Shown in pieces: positions 46,095 through 56,198 of a DNA stretch of 64,000 nucleotides (its first letter is position 1; every line of letters begins with the position of its first letter). The stretch covers positions 62,001-126,000 of the forward strand of contig NZ_JAJNCZ010000001.1 in the NCBI RefSeq assembly GCF_021026345.1. Direction: 5' to 3'. The translations under genes and the position numbers were made by a program. The stretch is from Rhizobium sp. GN54. Lineage in GTDB: Bacteria; Pseudomonadota; Alphaproteobacteria; Rhizobiales; Rhizobiaceae. Under the pieces are notes generated by a model, which did not search any database, had not been told where the DNA came from, and saw nothing but the letters and a program-made list of their open reading frames with translations.

Positions 46095-47099
46095 ATGAGC
46101 GAAACCGAACTGCGCGCCTCGCCGATCACGCCCACGGTCGATTTTTCGGCCCATGGCATCCAGCACGGCTTCCTCCGGCTGCCCTATAGCCGCGACGATT
46201 CCGCCTGGGGCTCGGTGATGATCCCGATCACGGTCGTCAAGAATGGGGAGGGGCCGACGGCCCTTCTCACCGGCGGCAATCACGGCGACGAATACGAGGG
46301 GCCGATCGCGCTGTTCGACCTCGCGCGCAGCCTGAAGGCGGAGGACGTGTCCGGGCGGGTCATCATCGTCCCCGCGATGAACTACCCGGCCTTTCTCGCC
46401 GGCACCCGCACGTCCCCGATCGACAAGGGCAACCTGAACCGCAGCTTTCCGGGCCGGCCGGACGGTACGGTGACGCAGAAGATCGCCGACTATTTCCAGC
46501 GCGAACTGCTGCCGTTGGCCGACATCGTCCTGGACTTCCACTCGGGCGGCAAGACGCTCGACTTCCTGCCCTTCTGCGCTGCGCACATCCTGCCGGACAA
46601 GGCGCAGGAGCAGCGGTCCTTCGAACTGGTGCAGGCATTCTCTGCGCCTTACTCCATGAAGATGCTCGAGATCGATGCGGTCGGCATGTACGACACGGCG
46701 GCCGAGGAGATGGGCAAGGTGTTCATCACCACCGAACTCGGCGGCGGCGGTACGGCGACGGCAAGAAGTGCGGGGATCGCCAAGCGCGGAGTCATCAACG
46801 TTCTGCGGCAGGCCGGCATCGTGAAGGGCAAGGCGGAGGTCGCCCCGACACAGTGGCTCGACATGCCGGATGGCGACTGCTTCGCCTTCGCCGAGGAAGG
46901 CGGGCTGATCGAGCCGCTGGTGGACATGGGCGACGCCGTGGCCCGGGACCAGGTGGTGGCCCGCATCTACCCGACGGGTCGCACAGGCGCGCAGCCCTCC
47001 GAGATCCGCGCGAAGATGGACGGCATCCTTTGCGCCCGGCATTTCCCCGGCCTCGTCAAGGCCGGCGACTGTGTTGCAGTTCTGGCGGTCACGGTCTAA
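46095..47099 (+). CDS. eutE: N-acetyl-diaminobutyrate deacetylase EutE/DoeB
   Basis: A 334-residue M14/aspartoacylase-like zinc enzyme. Zinc ligands are H63 and E66 (GGNHGDEYEGP) and H149 (VLDFHSGG). It removes acetate from N-alpha-acetyl-L-2,4-diaminobutyrate to give diaminobutyrate for Atf. Last gene of the ehu-eut operon; a palindromic repeat begins 2 nt after its stop. Confidence 0.94.
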   Translation: MSETELRASPITPTVDFSAHGIQHGFLRLPYSRDDSAWGSVMIPITVVKNGEGPTALLTGGNHGDEYEGPIALFDLARSLKAEDVSGRVIIVPAMNYPAFLAGTRTSPIDKGNLNRSFPGRPDGTVTQKIADYFQRELLPLADIVLDFHSGGKTLDFLPFCAAHILPDKAQEQRSFELVQAFSAPYSMKMLEIDAVGMYDTAAEEMGKVFITTELGGGGTATARSAGIAKRGVINVLRQAGIVKGKAEVAPTQWLDMPDGDCFAFAEEGGLIEPLVDMGDAVARDQVVARIYPTGRTGAQPSEIRAKMDGILCARHFPGLVKAGDCVAVLAVTV

Positions 47100-47100
47100 A

Positions 47101-47191
47101 GCATGTCGCGCAAAAGTGCGCAGCGGTTTTGCGACAGCGACATGCAAAAGAACTGGAATTAAAGCGCGCACGAAGGATCGCGACGCGCTTT
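47101..47191. repeat. Palindromic intergenic repeat after eutE
   Basis: GCATGTCGC (47101-47109) pairs with GCGACATGC (47137-47145), and AAAGCGCG (47161-47168) pairs with CGCGCTTT (47184-47191), giving two consecutive hairpins separated by an AACTGGAATT spacer. This double stem resembles a dispersed rhizobial repeat. It may also act as the 3' end of the ehu-eut message. Confidence 0.7.
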
Positions 47192-47231
47192 AGTTCACGG
47201 CATTCACGCCCCACGCAGACTGGACATCGCC

Positions 47232-48131
47232 GTGACGCAGACCGAATTCGCCGCCACGGCACCCGCAGCCCGGAACCGGCTGGCGTTGATGGCGCTGCTG
47301 GCCGGCGCGGTCGCGATCGGCGGCTCGCCGATCTTCGTCCGGCTGTCCGAGATCGGCCCGATGGCGACGGCCTTCTGGCGCGTCGCCCTCGCGCTGGTGC
47401 CGCTCTTCCTGTTCTTCCGCCTGTCGGAGAAGCGTCGGGCCGCGGGGCCTGCGGGGCTGCGCGACATGATCGCGCTCGCGCTGCCGGGTGTCTTCCTCGC
47501 GGCCGATCTCGTTGCCTGGCACGCCGCGATCCATGTGACGACGGTTGCCAATGCGACGCTGCTCGCCAATCTGGCCCCTGTCTTCGTGACCGCGGTCGGC
47601 TGGCTGTTTCTCGGCGCATCGATCAGCCGCGCCTTCCTCATCGGCCTCGCCGTTGCGATCACCGGTATCGTCATCCTGAAAGGCGGGCTGAGCGGGCTTT
47701 CGGCCGGCAATCCGTCGGGCGATGCGCTGGCGGTTCTCGCAGCCCTTTTCTATGCCGGCTACATGCTGGGCGTCGCCCGGTTGCGCGGCCGCTTCGACAC
47801 CGCCCGCGTCATGCTCTGGAGTACGGCTTCGGCGGCGGTCTGCCTGCTGCCGGTGGTGCTTCTGACCGAGAGCCAGTTCGCCCCCGTCACGATCTTCGGC
47901 TGGGCGATGCTGCTGGGGCTGGCGCTGATCAGCCATGCCGGCGGGCAGGTGGCGATCACCTATGCGCTCGCTTTCCTGCCGACGGCCTTCTCCTCGCTCA
48001 CCCTGCTGCTCCAGCCGGTCGTCGCCGCCCTTCTCGGCGTGGTCGTGCTCGGCGAAGCCGTCGGCGTCACGCAGGCGATCGGTGGCGCCATCGTCCTGTG
48101 CGGTATCCTCTATGCACGCAGGAGTGGGTGA
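47232..48131 (+). CDS. DMT superfamily exporter (EamA family)
   Basis: A 299-residue membrane protein with ten helices in two EamA repeats (first about 15-145, second about 160-298). EamA proteins export metabolites or amino acids. Start is GTG at 47232. It follows the ectoine genes but is separated by the repeat, so a link to ectoine is not established. Substrate unknown. Confidence 0.88.
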   Translation: MTQTEFAATAPAARNRLALMALLAGAVAIGGSPIFVRLSEIGPMATAFWRVALALVPLFLFFRLSEKRRAAGPAGLRDMIALALPGVFLAADLVAWHAAIHVTTVANATLLANLAPVFVTAVGWLFLGASISRAFLIGLAVAITGIVILKGGLSGLSAGNPSGDALAVLAALFYAGYMLGVARLRGRFDTARVMLWSTASAAVCLLPVVLLTESQFAPVTIFGWAMLLGLALISHAGGQVAITYALAFLPTAFSSLTLLLQPVVAALLGVVVLGEAVGVTQAIGGAIVLCGILYARRSG

Positions 48132-48231
48132 CAATCTGATCCGTTGTCGGATTGGCCCCCGTCCTCACTCACGCCCGACTCGACTCGGCTGCGGCCAGCT
48201 GCTTCTTTGCCGTCAGGCGAGGAGGAAGCCA

Positions 48232-48360
48232 ATGGCGTATGAATGGGACCACAAGCAGGCGACGCGTGAACGCATATGGAAGCTGGCCTCGATGGTGGCC
48301 GGCACCCTGGTAACGGTCGGGATCCCGACGGCGATCGTCCTGGCGGCGATGGGGCAATAG
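48232..48360 (+). CDS. 42-aa hypothetical membrane peptide
   Basis: A charged N-terminus (YEWDHKQATRERIW) followed by one helix (about residues 18-40). A strong GAGGAGGAAG ribosome site precedes the ATG. It lies 100 nt after the EamA gene. I do not recognise it; expression is plausible from the ribosome site. Confidence 0.5.
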   Translation: MAYEWDHKQATRERIWKLASMVAGTLVTVGIPTAIVLAAMGQ

Positions 48361-48440
48361 ACGGGCATTTCCCGCGGGCCAACGCCATCAAGTTGCCCTC
48401 AATGTCAGGCATAGACCCCCGCAATCAGGGAGGAAAAACA

Positions 48441-48626
48441 ATGCCACAGATGATAGAAGTATCCGCGGTGGTCGCCGGCAGCTGCGTTCCGCTGGGCCTG
48501 CTCACCGTCCGGCAGGCGCTGGACCTGCCGCATCTGACCGCGTTCAGGTTCTGCCAGGCAACAGCCGATGCCAGGCAGGAGCGGTGCCTGTCGCGCCGGG
48601 AGCTCGAGGAACTGGTCCGGCAGTAG
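48441..48626 (+). CDS. 61-aa hypothetical protein upstream of tatA-nap
   Basis: AGGGAGG lies 7 nt before the ATG. The sequence has a hydrophobic first half with two Cys (VAGSCVPLG and FRFCQAT), a third Cys in RCLSRRELEELV and no obvious transmembrane helix. No family recognised. It may be an independent small gene; a chance ORF remains possible. Confidence 0.4.
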   Translation: MPQMIEVSAVVAGSCVPLGLLTVRQALDLPHLTAFRFCQATADARQERCLSRRELEELVRQ

Positions 48627-48762
48627 AACGCACGCGTGGCGCTCCCGGCGAGCGCCACCACCACTCGGGCAGGCCGGGGGCAATCGTCTCGACCGCCCCG
48701 TATCCGGTCAGGCGGCGCACGCGCGCCCGCCACAGCTTCGCGCACGGTGCGCGCCATTCCTC

Positions 48763-48776
48763 TTGATCTAGAACAA
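48763..48776 (+). promoter_or_regulatory. FNR/FixK-type anaerobox upstream of tatA-nap
   Basis: TTGATCTAGAACAA matches the FNR consensus TTGAT-N4-ATCAA at all but one or two half-site bases and has the CTAG centre common in alphaproteobacteria. It lies 60 nt before the tatA start, consistent with activation of tatA and nap under low oxygen. Confidence 0.6.
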
Positions 48777-48835
48777 GGACATCCCGGGCCCTTGCCCCTA
48801 TCCTCGCCGGCATCTGAGTGAGAGAGGCGAAGTCC

Positions 48836-48988
48836 ATGGGTTCCTTCAGTATCTGGCACTGGCTGATCGTTCTCGCCGTCGTGCTGCTCCTGTTCGGGCG
48901 CGGCAAGATCCCGGAACTCATGGGCGATGTCGCCAAGGGCATCCGCGATTTCAGGAAGGGCCTCAAGGACGACGATGCCGCGGCATGA
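48836..48988 (+). CDS. Short TatA-type twin-arginine translocase subunit
   Basis: Fifty residues: one N-terminal helix (about 5-20), the TatA hinge [24 protein letters not shown] (in segments) and a short acidic tail. The usual length is 65-90, so the C-terminal tail is much reduced. It lies upstream of nap and behind the anaerobox; NapA carries a twin-arginine signal, so this may be a dedicated TatA paralogue for its export. The 49-codon window after it to napE (48989-49263) holds no other gene I can support. Confidence 0.85.
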   Translation: MGSFSIWHWLIVLAVVLLLFGRGKIPELMGDVAKGIRDFRKGLKDDDAAA

Positions 48989-49263
48989 CAGCCCGCGCCC
49001 GGAGATCGTTCGCAGGCGAGGACGGCAACGGCCACATTCTTTCGAAGCTGAAATAAAAAGTGAACCGAATCAGGCGTATCCTCTTTGGACCATCGGACTG
49101 GCAATCCTGCAAATCGAGGATACCATTAGTCATTCCGGGAGGTGTTGCGATCGGCGTCGCGCCGAAGGCAACGAAAATGGCGTGTCAGGCGCCCCCGACC
49201 CCCGGCCGCGGTCACGCAATGTGGTCCGTAGCCGGGTTGGTTGCAGTCAGGAGAGGTGAGGAC

Positions 49264-49452
49264 GTGTCTGATCTGTCTGGCGATCACCCCGTTTCCGACA
49301 AGCGTTCGCGGCGCCGTGCCGAACTGATCGCGTTCTTCGTGCTGGCGTTCGGCATCTGGCCGCTGGTCGCCGTCGCCATCGTCGGCGGATACGGCTTCCT
49401 CGTCTGGATGTTCCAGATCATCTACGGCCCGCCCGGGCCGCTCGGTCATTGA
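49264..49452 (+). CDS. napE: NapE, small membrane protein of periplasmic nitrate reductase operon
   Basis: A 62-residue protein with a basic N-terminal stretch (KRSRRRAEL) and a helix (AFFVLAFGIWPLVAVAIVGG in part) followed by FLVWMFQIIYGPPGP, typical of NapE. Start is GTG at 49264 with GGTGAGG upstream. Its role is unclear. It opens the napEFDABC operon. Confidence 0.9.
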   Translation: MSDLSGDHPVSDKRSRRRAELIAFFVLAFGIWPLVAVAIVGGYGFLVWMFQIIYGPPGPLGH

Positions 49453-49461
49453 GGCGTCGAC

Positions 49462-49980
49462 ATGCAGACGGCTTCGCTCTCACGGCGTGAACTCCTGCTT
49501 GGCCGGCCGACGGCTAGGGCGGCCATCCTCTGTCCGCCCGGCGCCACGATCGCAAGCCTCGAGGCCGCCTGCACCGGCTGCGGGCTTTGCGCGGAGCGAT
49601 GTCCCACCGGCATCATCGCGCTTGTCGACGGCGTTCCGTCGATCGATTTCGCGCTTGGCGAATGTACCTTCTGCGGGCAATGCAGTGCCGCCTGTCCCGA
49701 GCCGGTCTTTGCGGCCGAACAGGCGACGTGCTTTCCGCACGTCGCCGCCATCGGCGACGCGTGCCTTGCCCGGCGCGGCGTCTCCTGTCTCTCCTGCGGC
49801 GAGAGCTGTCCCGTGCAGGCGATCCGCTTTCGCCCGCGCATCGGCGGACCGTTCGAACCGGAGCTGAGCGCCGATCAGTGCAGCGGTTGCGGCGCCTGCC
49901 TCTCCGTGTGCCCGGTCAATGCGATCGGCCTTGCACCGCGCGAGACCGAGCTTGGCGAGAGGGAGGCTGCCGATGCCTGA
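49462..49980 (+). CDS. napF: NapF, ferredoxin-type maturation protein
   Basis: A 172-residue protein with four cysteine clusters, CTGCGLCAERCP, CTFCGQCSAACPEP, CLSCGESCP and CSGCGACLSVCP, for 4Fe-4S centres. NapF works in cytoplasmic maturation of NapA. The tail overlaps the napD start. Located 9 nt after napE. Confidence 0.93.
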   Translation: MQTASLSRRELLLGRPTARAAILCPPGATIASLEAACTGCGLCAERCPTGIIALVDGVPSIDFALGECTFCGQCSAACPEPVFAAEQATCFPHVAAIGDACLARRGVSCLSCGESCPVQAIRFRPRIGGPFEPELSADQCSGCGACLSVCPVNAIGLAPRETELGEREAADA

Positions 49981-50260
49981 GCGGCCGCAACGCCATCATA
50001 TTTCGAGCGCCGTGATCGCGACGATGCCCGCCCGCACCGCGGCGGTCCTCGCCGAGATCGCGAAGATGGAGAATGTGGAAGTCCACGGCGAAGGCGGCGG
50101 CAAGATCGTCGTCGTGATCGAGGGAACGTCCACGGGCATGCTCGGGGAATGTTTGACGCACATGTCGCTCCTCGACGGAGTGATCTCTGCAAACATGGTT
50201 TTCGAGCACGTCGAGACAGAGGAGACTGGAAGCGATGACCGGAACACTGACGCGGCGTGA
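49973..50260 (+). CDS. napD: NapD, NapA-specific maturation chaperone
   Basis: A 95-residue NapD that binds the NapA twin-arginine signal to hold back export until maturation. Blocks [14 protein letters not shown] and MVFEHVE fit the family. I use the ATG at 49973 (GGGAGG upstream), not the longer frame. Overlaps napA by 26 nt. Confidence 0.92.
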   Translation: MPERPQRHHISSAVIATMPARTAAVLAEIAKMENVEVHGEGGGKIVVVIEGTSTGMLGECLTHMSLLDGVISANMVFEHVETEETGSDDRNTDAA

Positions 50261-52742
50261 CATCCTGAAGGCCCATGCCGCCGGCATTGCCGCGGCCACG
50301 GCCGGCGTAGCGCTTCCCGCAGCCGCCCAGCCGGTGCCGGGCGGGGTGGAGGCGCTGGAGATAAAGTGGTCGAAGGCACCGTGCCGGTTCTGCGGCACCG
50401 GCTGCGGCGTCATGGTCGGCGTCAAGGAAGGCCAGGTGGTCGCGACCCATGGCGACATGCAGGCCGAGGTCAACCGCGGGCTGAACTGCATCAAGGGCTA
50501 TTTCCTCTCCAAGATCATGTATGGCGAGGATCGGCTGCAGACGCCGCTTCTGCGCAAGCGCAACGGCGCCTACGCCAAGGACGGCGAGTTCGAGCCGGTG
50601 AGCTGGGACGAGGCCTTCGACGTCATGGCCGAGCAGTGCAAGAAGGTGCTGAAGGAGAAGGGGCCGACTGCCGTCGGCATGTTCGGATCCGGCCAGTGGA
50701 CCATCTTCGAGGGCTATGCGGCGACCAAGCTGATGCGGGCGGGCTTCCGCTCCAACAACCTCGATCCGAACGCGCGCCATTGCATGGCGTCCGCCGCCTA
50801 CGCCTTCATGCGCACCTTCGGCATGGACGAGCCGATGGGCTGCTACGACGATTTCGAACACGCCGACGCCTTCGTGCTCTGGGGTTCGAACATGGCGGAG
50901 ATGCATCCGATCCTGTGGACCCGCGTTGCCGACCGCCGCCTCGGCCATCCGCATGTGCGGGTCGCGGTGCTGTCGACCTTCACCCACCGCAGCATGGACC
51001 TGGCCGACATCCCGATGGTGTTCAAGCCCGGAACGGACCTGGTCATCCTCAACTACATCGCCAACCACATCATCCAGACGGGGCGGGTGAACGAGGATTT
51101 CGTCCGCCAGCACGCGAAGTTTGCCCGTGGCGCCACAGACATCGGCTACGGTCTCAGGCCGGACGATCCGCTGGAGACGAAGGCTGCCAATTCGGCCGAC
51201 CCGACAAAGACCGAACCGATCGACTTCGAGGCCTTCAAGGAATTCGTCTCCGAGTACACGCTGAAAAAGACGGCGGAAATGACCGGCGTCGATCCCGGCT
51301 TCCTCGAACAACTGGCCGAACTCTATGCTGATCCGGATCGCAAGGTCATGTCGCTCTGGACCATGGGGTTCAACCAGCATGTCCGCGGCGTCTGGGCCAA
51401 CCAGATGGTCTATAACCTCCATCTCCTGACCGGAAAGATCTCCGAGCCCGGCAACAGCCCGTTCTCGCTGACCGGGCAGCCGTCGGCCTGCGGCACGGCG
51501 CGCGAGGTCGGCACCTTCGCCCATCGCCTGCCGGCGGACATGACGGTGACCAATCCCGAGCACCGCAAGCACGCCGAGGAGATCTGGCGCATCCCGCACG
51601 GCATCATCCCGGAGAAGCCGGGCTATCATGCGGTCCAGCAGGACCGGATGCTGAAGGACGGCAAGCTCAATTTCTACTGGGTGCAGGTGAACAACAACGT
51701 CCAGGCAGGCCCCAATACCGCCAATGAGACCTGGCAGGGCTACCGCAATCCGGACAACTTCATCGTCGTCTCCGATGCCTATCCGACGATCACCGCGATG
51801 AGCGCCGACCTGATCCTGCCGGCCGCCATGTGGGTGGAGAAGGAGGGCGCCTATGGCAATGCCGAGCGCCGCACCCATGTCTGGCACCAGCTCGTCCAGG
51901 CCAAGGGCGAGGCGCGGTCCGACCTGTGGCAGATGGTGGAGTTCTCCAAGCGGTTCACGACCGACGAGGTCTGGCCCGCCGAGACCCTGGAGGCAAATCC
52001 GCAATACCGCGGCAAGACGCTCTATGAGGTGCTGTTCAAGAACGGCGAGGTGGATCGCTTCCCGCTCAGCGAGGTGAATGCGGAGTACGACAACAACGAG
52101 GCCGAGGCCTTCGGCTTCTACATCCAGAAGGGCCTGTTCGAGGAATATGCCGCCTTCGGGCGCGGCCATGGCCACGACCTCGGGCCCTACGACCTGTATC
52201 ACGAGGTGCGCGGGCTGCGCTGGCCCGTGGTCGACGGCAAGGAGACCCTGTGGCGCTACCGCGAAGGCTACGATCCCTACGTCAAGCCGGGCGAGGGCGT
52301 GAAGTTCTATGGCCAGAAGGACGGCAAGGCGGTCATCCTCGCCGTGCCCTACGAGCCGCCGGCAGAGGCACCGGATGAGGAGTTCGACGTCTGGCTCGTG
52401 ACCGGGCGGGTGCTGGAGCACTGGCATTCCGGCTCGATGACGATGCGCGTGCCGGAACTCTACAAGGCGTTCCCCGGCGCCCGCGTCTTCATGAACGCCG
52501 ACGACGCCCGCAAGCGCGGCATCAATCAGGGTTCGGAAGTGCGCATCGTGTCGCGCCGCGGCGAGATCCGCTCCCGCGTCGAGACGCGCGGCCGCAACCG
52601 CATGCCGCCGGGCGTCGTCTTCGTCCCCTGGTTCGACGCGAGCCAGTTGATCAACAAGGTCACCCTCGACGCCACCGATCCCATTTCCAAACAGACGGAT
52701 TTCAAAAAATGCGCGGTCAAGATTCTTCCCGTCGCCGTCTGA
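50235..52742 (+). CDS. napA: Periplasmic nitrate reductase catalytic subunit NapA
   Basis: An 835-residue molybdenum enzyme of normal length. A twin-arginine signal (LTRRDILKA) is at residues 5-13. 4Fe-4S ligands are C50, C53, C57 and C85. The Mo-coordinating cysteine is C183 (ARHCMAS). It reduces nitrate to nitrite in the periplasm with NapB and NapC. Overlaps napD at the 5' end and napB at the 3' end. Confidence 0.97.
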   Translation: MTGTLTRRDILKAHAAGIAAATAGVALPAAAQPVPGGVEALEIKWSKAPCRFCGTGCGVMVGVKEGQVVATHGDMQAEVNRGLNCIKGYFLSKIMYGEDRLQTPLLRKRNGAYAKDGEFEPVSWDEAFDVMAEQCKKVLKEKGPTAVGMFGSGQWTIFEGYAATKLMRAGFRSNNLDPNARHCMASAAYAFMRTFGMDEPMGCYDDFEHADAFVLWGSNMAEMHPILWTRVADRRLGHPHVRVAVLSTFTHRSMDLADIPMVFKPGTDLVILNYIANHIIQTGRVNEDFVRQHAKFARGATDIGYGLRPDDPLETKAANSADPTKTEPIDFEAFKEFVSEYTLKKTAEMTGVDPGFLEQLAELYADPDRKVMSLWTMGFNQHVRGVWANQMVYNLHLLTGKISEPGNSPFSLTGQPSACGTAREVGTFAHRLPADMTVTNPEHRKHAEEIWRIPHGIIPEKPGYHAVQQDRMLKDGKLNFYWVQVNNNVQAGPNTANETWQGYRNPDNFIVVSDAYPTITAMSADLILPAAMWVEKEGAYGNAERRTHVWHQLVQAKGEARSDLWQMVEFSKRFTTDEVWPAETLEANPQYRGKTLYEVLFKNGEVDRFPLSEVNAEYDNNEAEAFGFYIQKGLFEEYAAFGRGHGHDLGPYDLYHEVRGLRWPVVDGKETLWRYREGYDPYVKPGEGVKFYGQKDGKAVILAVPYEPPAEAPDEEFDVWLVTGRVLEHWHSGSMTMRVPELYKAFPGARVFMNADDARKRGINQGSEVRIVSRRGEIRSRVETRGRNRMPPGVVFVPWFDASQLINKVTLDATDPISKQTDFKKCAVKILPVAV

Positions 52743-53212
52743 GGCGGCCTGAATGGACGGCAATCGCAGCGGGGCTCCTGCTTTTCGTCGCGACGGCCGC
52801 GATTGCCCAGGTGGCGACGAAGACCCCGCCGCAACTGGAGGGGCCGACGCCCTCGATGGCAACCGAAGCGGCGCCGCCCCTGCCGAAATGGGTGGTCGAC
52901 GATCAGCGCAAGATGCGCGCCTATCCCGACCAGCCGCCGATCATCCCACATTCGATCGAGGGCTACGAGCTTTCGGTCAACGCCAACCGCTGCCTGTCCT
53001 GCCACAAGCGGGAGTTCACCCAGGATTCCGGCGCGCCGATGATCAGCGTCACGCACTACATGACCCGTGAGGGCCAGATGCTCGCCGACGTTTCGCCGCG
53101 GCGCTACTTCTGCACCGCCTGCCACGTGCCGCAGGCGGACACGCGCCCCCTGGTGCCCAACGGCTTCAGGGACATGAGCGAGATGGGCGTCAAGCCCGCC
53201 GGAAGCGAGTGA
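52709..53212 (+). CDS. napB: NapB, diheme cytochrome c subunit
   Basis: A 167-residue protein with a signal peptide (about residues 1-33, ending AIAQ) and two heme motifs, CLSCH (95-99) and CTACH (135-139). It passes electrons from NapC to NapA. Start overlaps the napA end by 34 nt. Confidence 0.96.
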   Translation: MRGQDSSRRRLRRPEWTAIAAGLLLFVATAAIAQVATKTPPQLEGPTPSMATEAAPPLPKWVVDDQRKMRAYPDQPPIIPHSIEGYELSVNANRCLSCHKREFTQDSGAPMISVTHYMTREGQMLADVSPRRYFCTACHVPQADTRPLVPNGFRDMSEMGVKPAGSE

Positions 53213-53216
53213 CGCC

Positions 53217-53915
53217 ATGATCAAATGGATAAAGGGCGTCATCCTCTGGGCCTGGAAGATCATCGCCACCCCGGCCGGCACGCTGGGGCTCGGCTTCCTC
53301 ACCCTTGGCGGCTTCGTCGGCGGCGTGATGTTCTGGGGCGCGTTCAACACGGCTCTGGAACTGACCAACACCGAGCAGTTCTGCACCTCCTGCCACGAGA
53401 TGCGCGACAACGTCTATCAGGAGTTGACGCGAACGATCCATTTCTCCAACCGCTCCGGCGTGCGCGCCTCCTGCCCGGATTGCCACGTTCCCCACCAGTG
53501 GACCGACAAGATCGCCCGCAAGATGCAGGCATCGAAGGAGGTGTGGGGCAAGATCTTCGGCACCATCAACACGCGGCCGAAATTTCTGGCACACCGGCTG
53601 GAGTTGGCGCAGCACGAATGGGCGCGCCTGAAGGCCAACGACAGCCTCGAATGCCGCAATTGCCATTCGTCGGTGGCCATGGACCTGCAGAAGCAGACGC
53701 AACGGGCGGCCGAGATCCACACGCGCTACCTGCTTCCCGGCAAGGCGACCTGCATCGATTGCCACAAGGGCATCGCGCATGAATTGCCCAACATGCAGGG
53801 CATCGATCCAGGCTGGAAGATGCCCGCGGAACTGGAAGGCAACCGGGCGTCGAACATGACCCCGATCGACGACCTCAGCCGCGCCATCAACGAACTGCAC
53901 GCGGAAGTCTTCTGA
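53217..53915 (+). CDS. napC: NapC, tetraheme membrane quinol dehydrogenase
   Basis: A 232-residue NapC/NirT protein with one N-terminal helix and four CxxCH motifs at 56-60, 86-90, 146-150 and 179-183. It oxidises quinol and feeds NapB. Last gene of the nap operon; a hairpin follows at 53961. Confidence 0.96.
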   Translation: MIKWIKGVILWAWKIIATPAGTLGLGFLTLGGFVGGVMFWGAFNTALELTNTEQFCTSCHEMRDNVYQELTRTIHFSNRSGVRASCPDCHVPHQWTDKIARKMQASKEVWGKIFGTINTRPKFLAHRLELAQHEWARLKANDSLECRNCHSSVAMDLQKQTQRAAEIHTRYLLPGKATCIDCHKGIAHELPNMQGIDPGWKMPAELEGNRASNMTPIDDLSRAINELHAEVF

Positions 53916-53960
53916 CGAAGGCGCCTCCCGTGCTCGCGGGGCCGAACAGACCAGAAGAAT

Positions 53961-53988
53961 GGGCGAGACCGCGCCAACGGTCCCGCCC
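53961..53988. terminator. Convergent terminator between napC and the DUF59 gene
   Basis: GGGCGAGACCG (53961-53971) pairs with CGGTCCCGCCC (53978-53988) with one mismatch; TTCCTC follows on the plus strand. It lies between two convergent operons, so it may serve both. Confidence 0.55.
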
Positions 53989-54017
53989 TTCCTCGATTGC
54001 AGGCCCGATGGCCGGCC

Positions 54018-54302
54018 TCAGCTTGCCATCCTGTCGGGTGTCCATGGCGGATCGTAGGTCAGGGTGACGTCGACGTCGCGGGCGCCTTCGACCCCTGCGG
54101 CGCAATCCCGCACCGCGTCGGTCAGGAATGCGGCCGCCGGGCAGCCGCGCGTCGTGGTCGTCATCGCGATGGCGACCGTTCCCTCGTCGTCGCAGTCGAT
54201 CGAATAGATCAGGCCCATCTCCACGACGTTCTTTCCCAGTTCGGGATCGATGACGATCGTTAGCGCTTCGCGGATGCGCAGGGCGAGGGCGTCGTTCGAC
54301 AT
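54018..54302 (-). CDS. DUF59/MIP18-family Fe-S assembly-type protein
   Basis: A 94-residue DUF59 domain (PaaD/SufT/MIP18 type): IDPELGKNVVEMGLIY near residue 18 and TTTTRGCPAAAFL near residue 48, whose Cys is typical of the family. Relatives help place or repair Fe-S clusters. It is the last gene of a four-gene leftward unit and abuts the tandem DUF2249 gene. Confidence 0.87.
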   Translation of the reverse strand: MSNDALALRIREALTIVIDPELGKNVVEMGLIYSIDCDDEGTVAIAMTTTTRGCPAAAFLTDAVRDCAAGVEGARDVDVTLTYDPPWTPDRMAS

Positions 54303-54815
54303 CTACTTCGCCTTCCCGACGCGGATCATGATGCGATAGGTCGTGCGCGCCTCGTCGAAGTTGCCGACCCATTGATGGCCGCGCTTGGCAAGCTCAGGAA
54401 AGAGCAGCAGCGGCTCGCGCGAAAGCAGGGCGAAGATGACCTCGCCCTCGTCCAGCTTCTCGGCTTCCGAGAGGATCCGCACCATCGGTTCGGGCGGCAG
54501 AAGATCGGTGAGGTCGAGGTCCACGACGGGATCCGCCCAGAGCTCGGGCTCGCCGGCATCCGTGGAGAGCTGGACCTCGGGCAGGGCCTTGGGCGTGAAG
54601 CGGATCTCGAAATCGCCGCCCTCCGTCTCGATCACCTCGTGGTCGAACCCCCTGTTGGACATCACGCCGTAGAGCGGCTGGGGGCGGAAGGGGGCGAGAA
54701 GCTTGAGACCCTGTCCGGGACGCAAGGCATCCACGGCGCTCATGATGGCCTGGAAGGGCTCGCCGCCGTTTTCCAGCATCGGACGGACGTCCAGTTCCGC
54801 AAAGTCTTCGTTCAT
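54303..54815 (-). CDS. Tandem DUF2249 protein
   Basis: A 170-residue protein with two DUF2249 units, one starting LDVRPMLENGGEPF (residues 8-70) and a second from about residue 96 (VDLDLTDLLPPEPM to YRIMI). DUF2249 has a small TusA-like fold and occurs with hemerythrins and nitric-oxide genes; its chemistry is not established. Stop and next start are adjacent. Confidence 0.83.
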   Translation of the reverse strand: MNEDFAELDVRPMLENGGEPFQAIMSAVDALRPGQGLKLLAPFRPQPLYGVMSNRGFDHEVIETEGGDFEIRFTPKALPEVQLSTDAGEPELWADPVVDLDLTDLLPPEPMVRILSEAEKLDEGEVIFALLSREPLLLFPELAKRGHQWVGNFDEARTTYRIMIRVGKAK

Positions 54816-54817
54816 TT

Positions 54818-56164
54818 TTATCTCCGGTGCGTGAGGAAGAGATGAGGGGGCAATACGCCCGAAGGCAGCCGTATGTCAGGCGGCGCGCAGGAGAGCCGGC
54901 GGGCCCTGACGAACTCCGCGATCAGCCCGAGCGTCGCCAGTATCTGCAGAACGCCGGCCGCCGTAAACACCTGACGATCGTGGACGAACAGCGCCAGCGC
55001 GCCAACGCCGACCGTCACGATGTAGAGACCGAACCACCAGATCGCCCGACGCTCGTCGACGAGGTCCTGCACGCGGGGAACGGCGGTCTTGCCGAGCACC
55101 GGCCCGTAGCATTCGAGCCAGGTCAGGAAGGGGATGATCTTGTAGAGCTGTCCGAGGCCCAGGCAGGTCAGCCACCCCATGCCCACGAGCCAGACCAGGA
55201 TGGCGGCGCTCTCCGCAAGCGTTCCCTTGAGCAAGGATGCCGTGAAGAGAACGACCGAAACCATCAGGAAGACCACGGCTGCGAGGCTCAGGAGCGTGTT
55301 CAGTTCGGCCGTCTTGCGCCGGCGCTGGCGAAAGATGGCCGCGACGTCGAATGCGTAGAGGCCGAGGCCGACAAAGCCGATGACGCTCGCCCCGGCGACG
55401 GGCCAGACGCCGTCGATCCCGATGGCCGTCATCGCGATCTGCACCGCAAGCAGCAGGATCGCCGCGATGCTGGCGACGAGCACCATCCGCGACGTGCCGC
55501 GGTCGTGCTCCGGCGACAGCAGGAACATCGACAGCAGCCGGTAGGACACGCCGATCGCGGTGATCGTCATCCAGCCGAACAGTCCCATCGTCGCATGCAG
55601 CCCGACGCCGCCGGCCAGGAGATTGAGCGCGTGGACCTCCTCCACGAACCCCGACAGGCCCAGGGTGAAGCACAGCCCCAGCGCCACGGTCAGCCCCATG
55701 GCGACGAGCCCGGTCAGGACGAAGCGGCCGGGAAGCGCCAGCGGCCGCGCCGACCATATCGTGGCGGCGAGGCTCGCAGCCAGTGCGGCGAAACCGGTGG
55801 CAAGCAGGACGCCGCCGACGGGCAGGGCGAGGGGCGGGACGGGCAGGCGGCCGCTGAGGCCGAGGAACCCCGAAAGCAGGACCAGCAGCCCGCAGACGAT
55901 CAGGATCAGCGCCGGCAGCGCCAGGAACGGCGCCTTCAACGGCTTGGCCACCAGGACGGGGACAAACTGCAAAAGCGCGCCGGAGAAGAGGAGCCCGAGC
56001 CATCCGATTGCGAGCGTGTGGACGATCACCAGCGTCTCGGGAGCCTCGACCGCCAGCGCCGGATAGCCGAAGCCCGCCGCCAGCAGGACCTCGCCGCAAA
56101 GCAGGAACACCAGCGCTGCGGCGAAGTAGGACATCGTCCATCTGGAAAGCGTGGCACCAGGCAT
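54818..56164 (-). CDS. Multi-spanning membrane protein of the NO-associated DUF2249 module
   Basis: A 448-residue protein with about twelve helices. Histidines in or near helices include H49 ([13 protein letters not shown]), H178 ([10 protein letters not shown]) and H190 ([13 protein letters not shown]), giving it a heme-copper-oxidase-subunit-I-like or NnrS-like look, though neither family is certain. The start at 56164 has GAGG 8 nt upstream; ATG at 56170 is too close. I cannot assign a function; heme binding is an inference. Confidence 0.72.
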   Translation of the reverse strand: MPGATLSRWTMSYFAAALVFLLCGEVLLAAGFGYPALAVEAPETLVIVHTLAIGWLGLLFSGALLQFVPVLVAKPLKAPFLALPALILIVCGLLVLLSGFLGLSGRLPVPPLALPVGGVLLATGFAALAASLAATIWSARPLALPGRFVLTGLVAMGLTVALGLCFTLGLSGFVEEVHALNLLAGGVGLHATMGLFGWMTITAIGVSYRLLSMFLLSPEHDRGTSRMVLVASIAAILLLAVQIAMTAIGIDGVWPVAGASVIGFVGLGLYAFDVAAIFRQRRRKTAELNTLLSLAAVVFLMVSVVLFTASLLKGTLAESAAILVWLVGMGWLTCLGLGQLYKIIPFLTWLECYGPVLGKTAVPRVQDLVDERRAIWWFGLYIVTVGVGALALFVHDRQVFTAAGVLQILATLGLIAEFVRARRLSCAPPDIRLPSGVLPPHLFLTHRR

Positions 56165-56198
56165 CGTCATCACCTCGGCAGGACAGGGTCTCTTTCGT

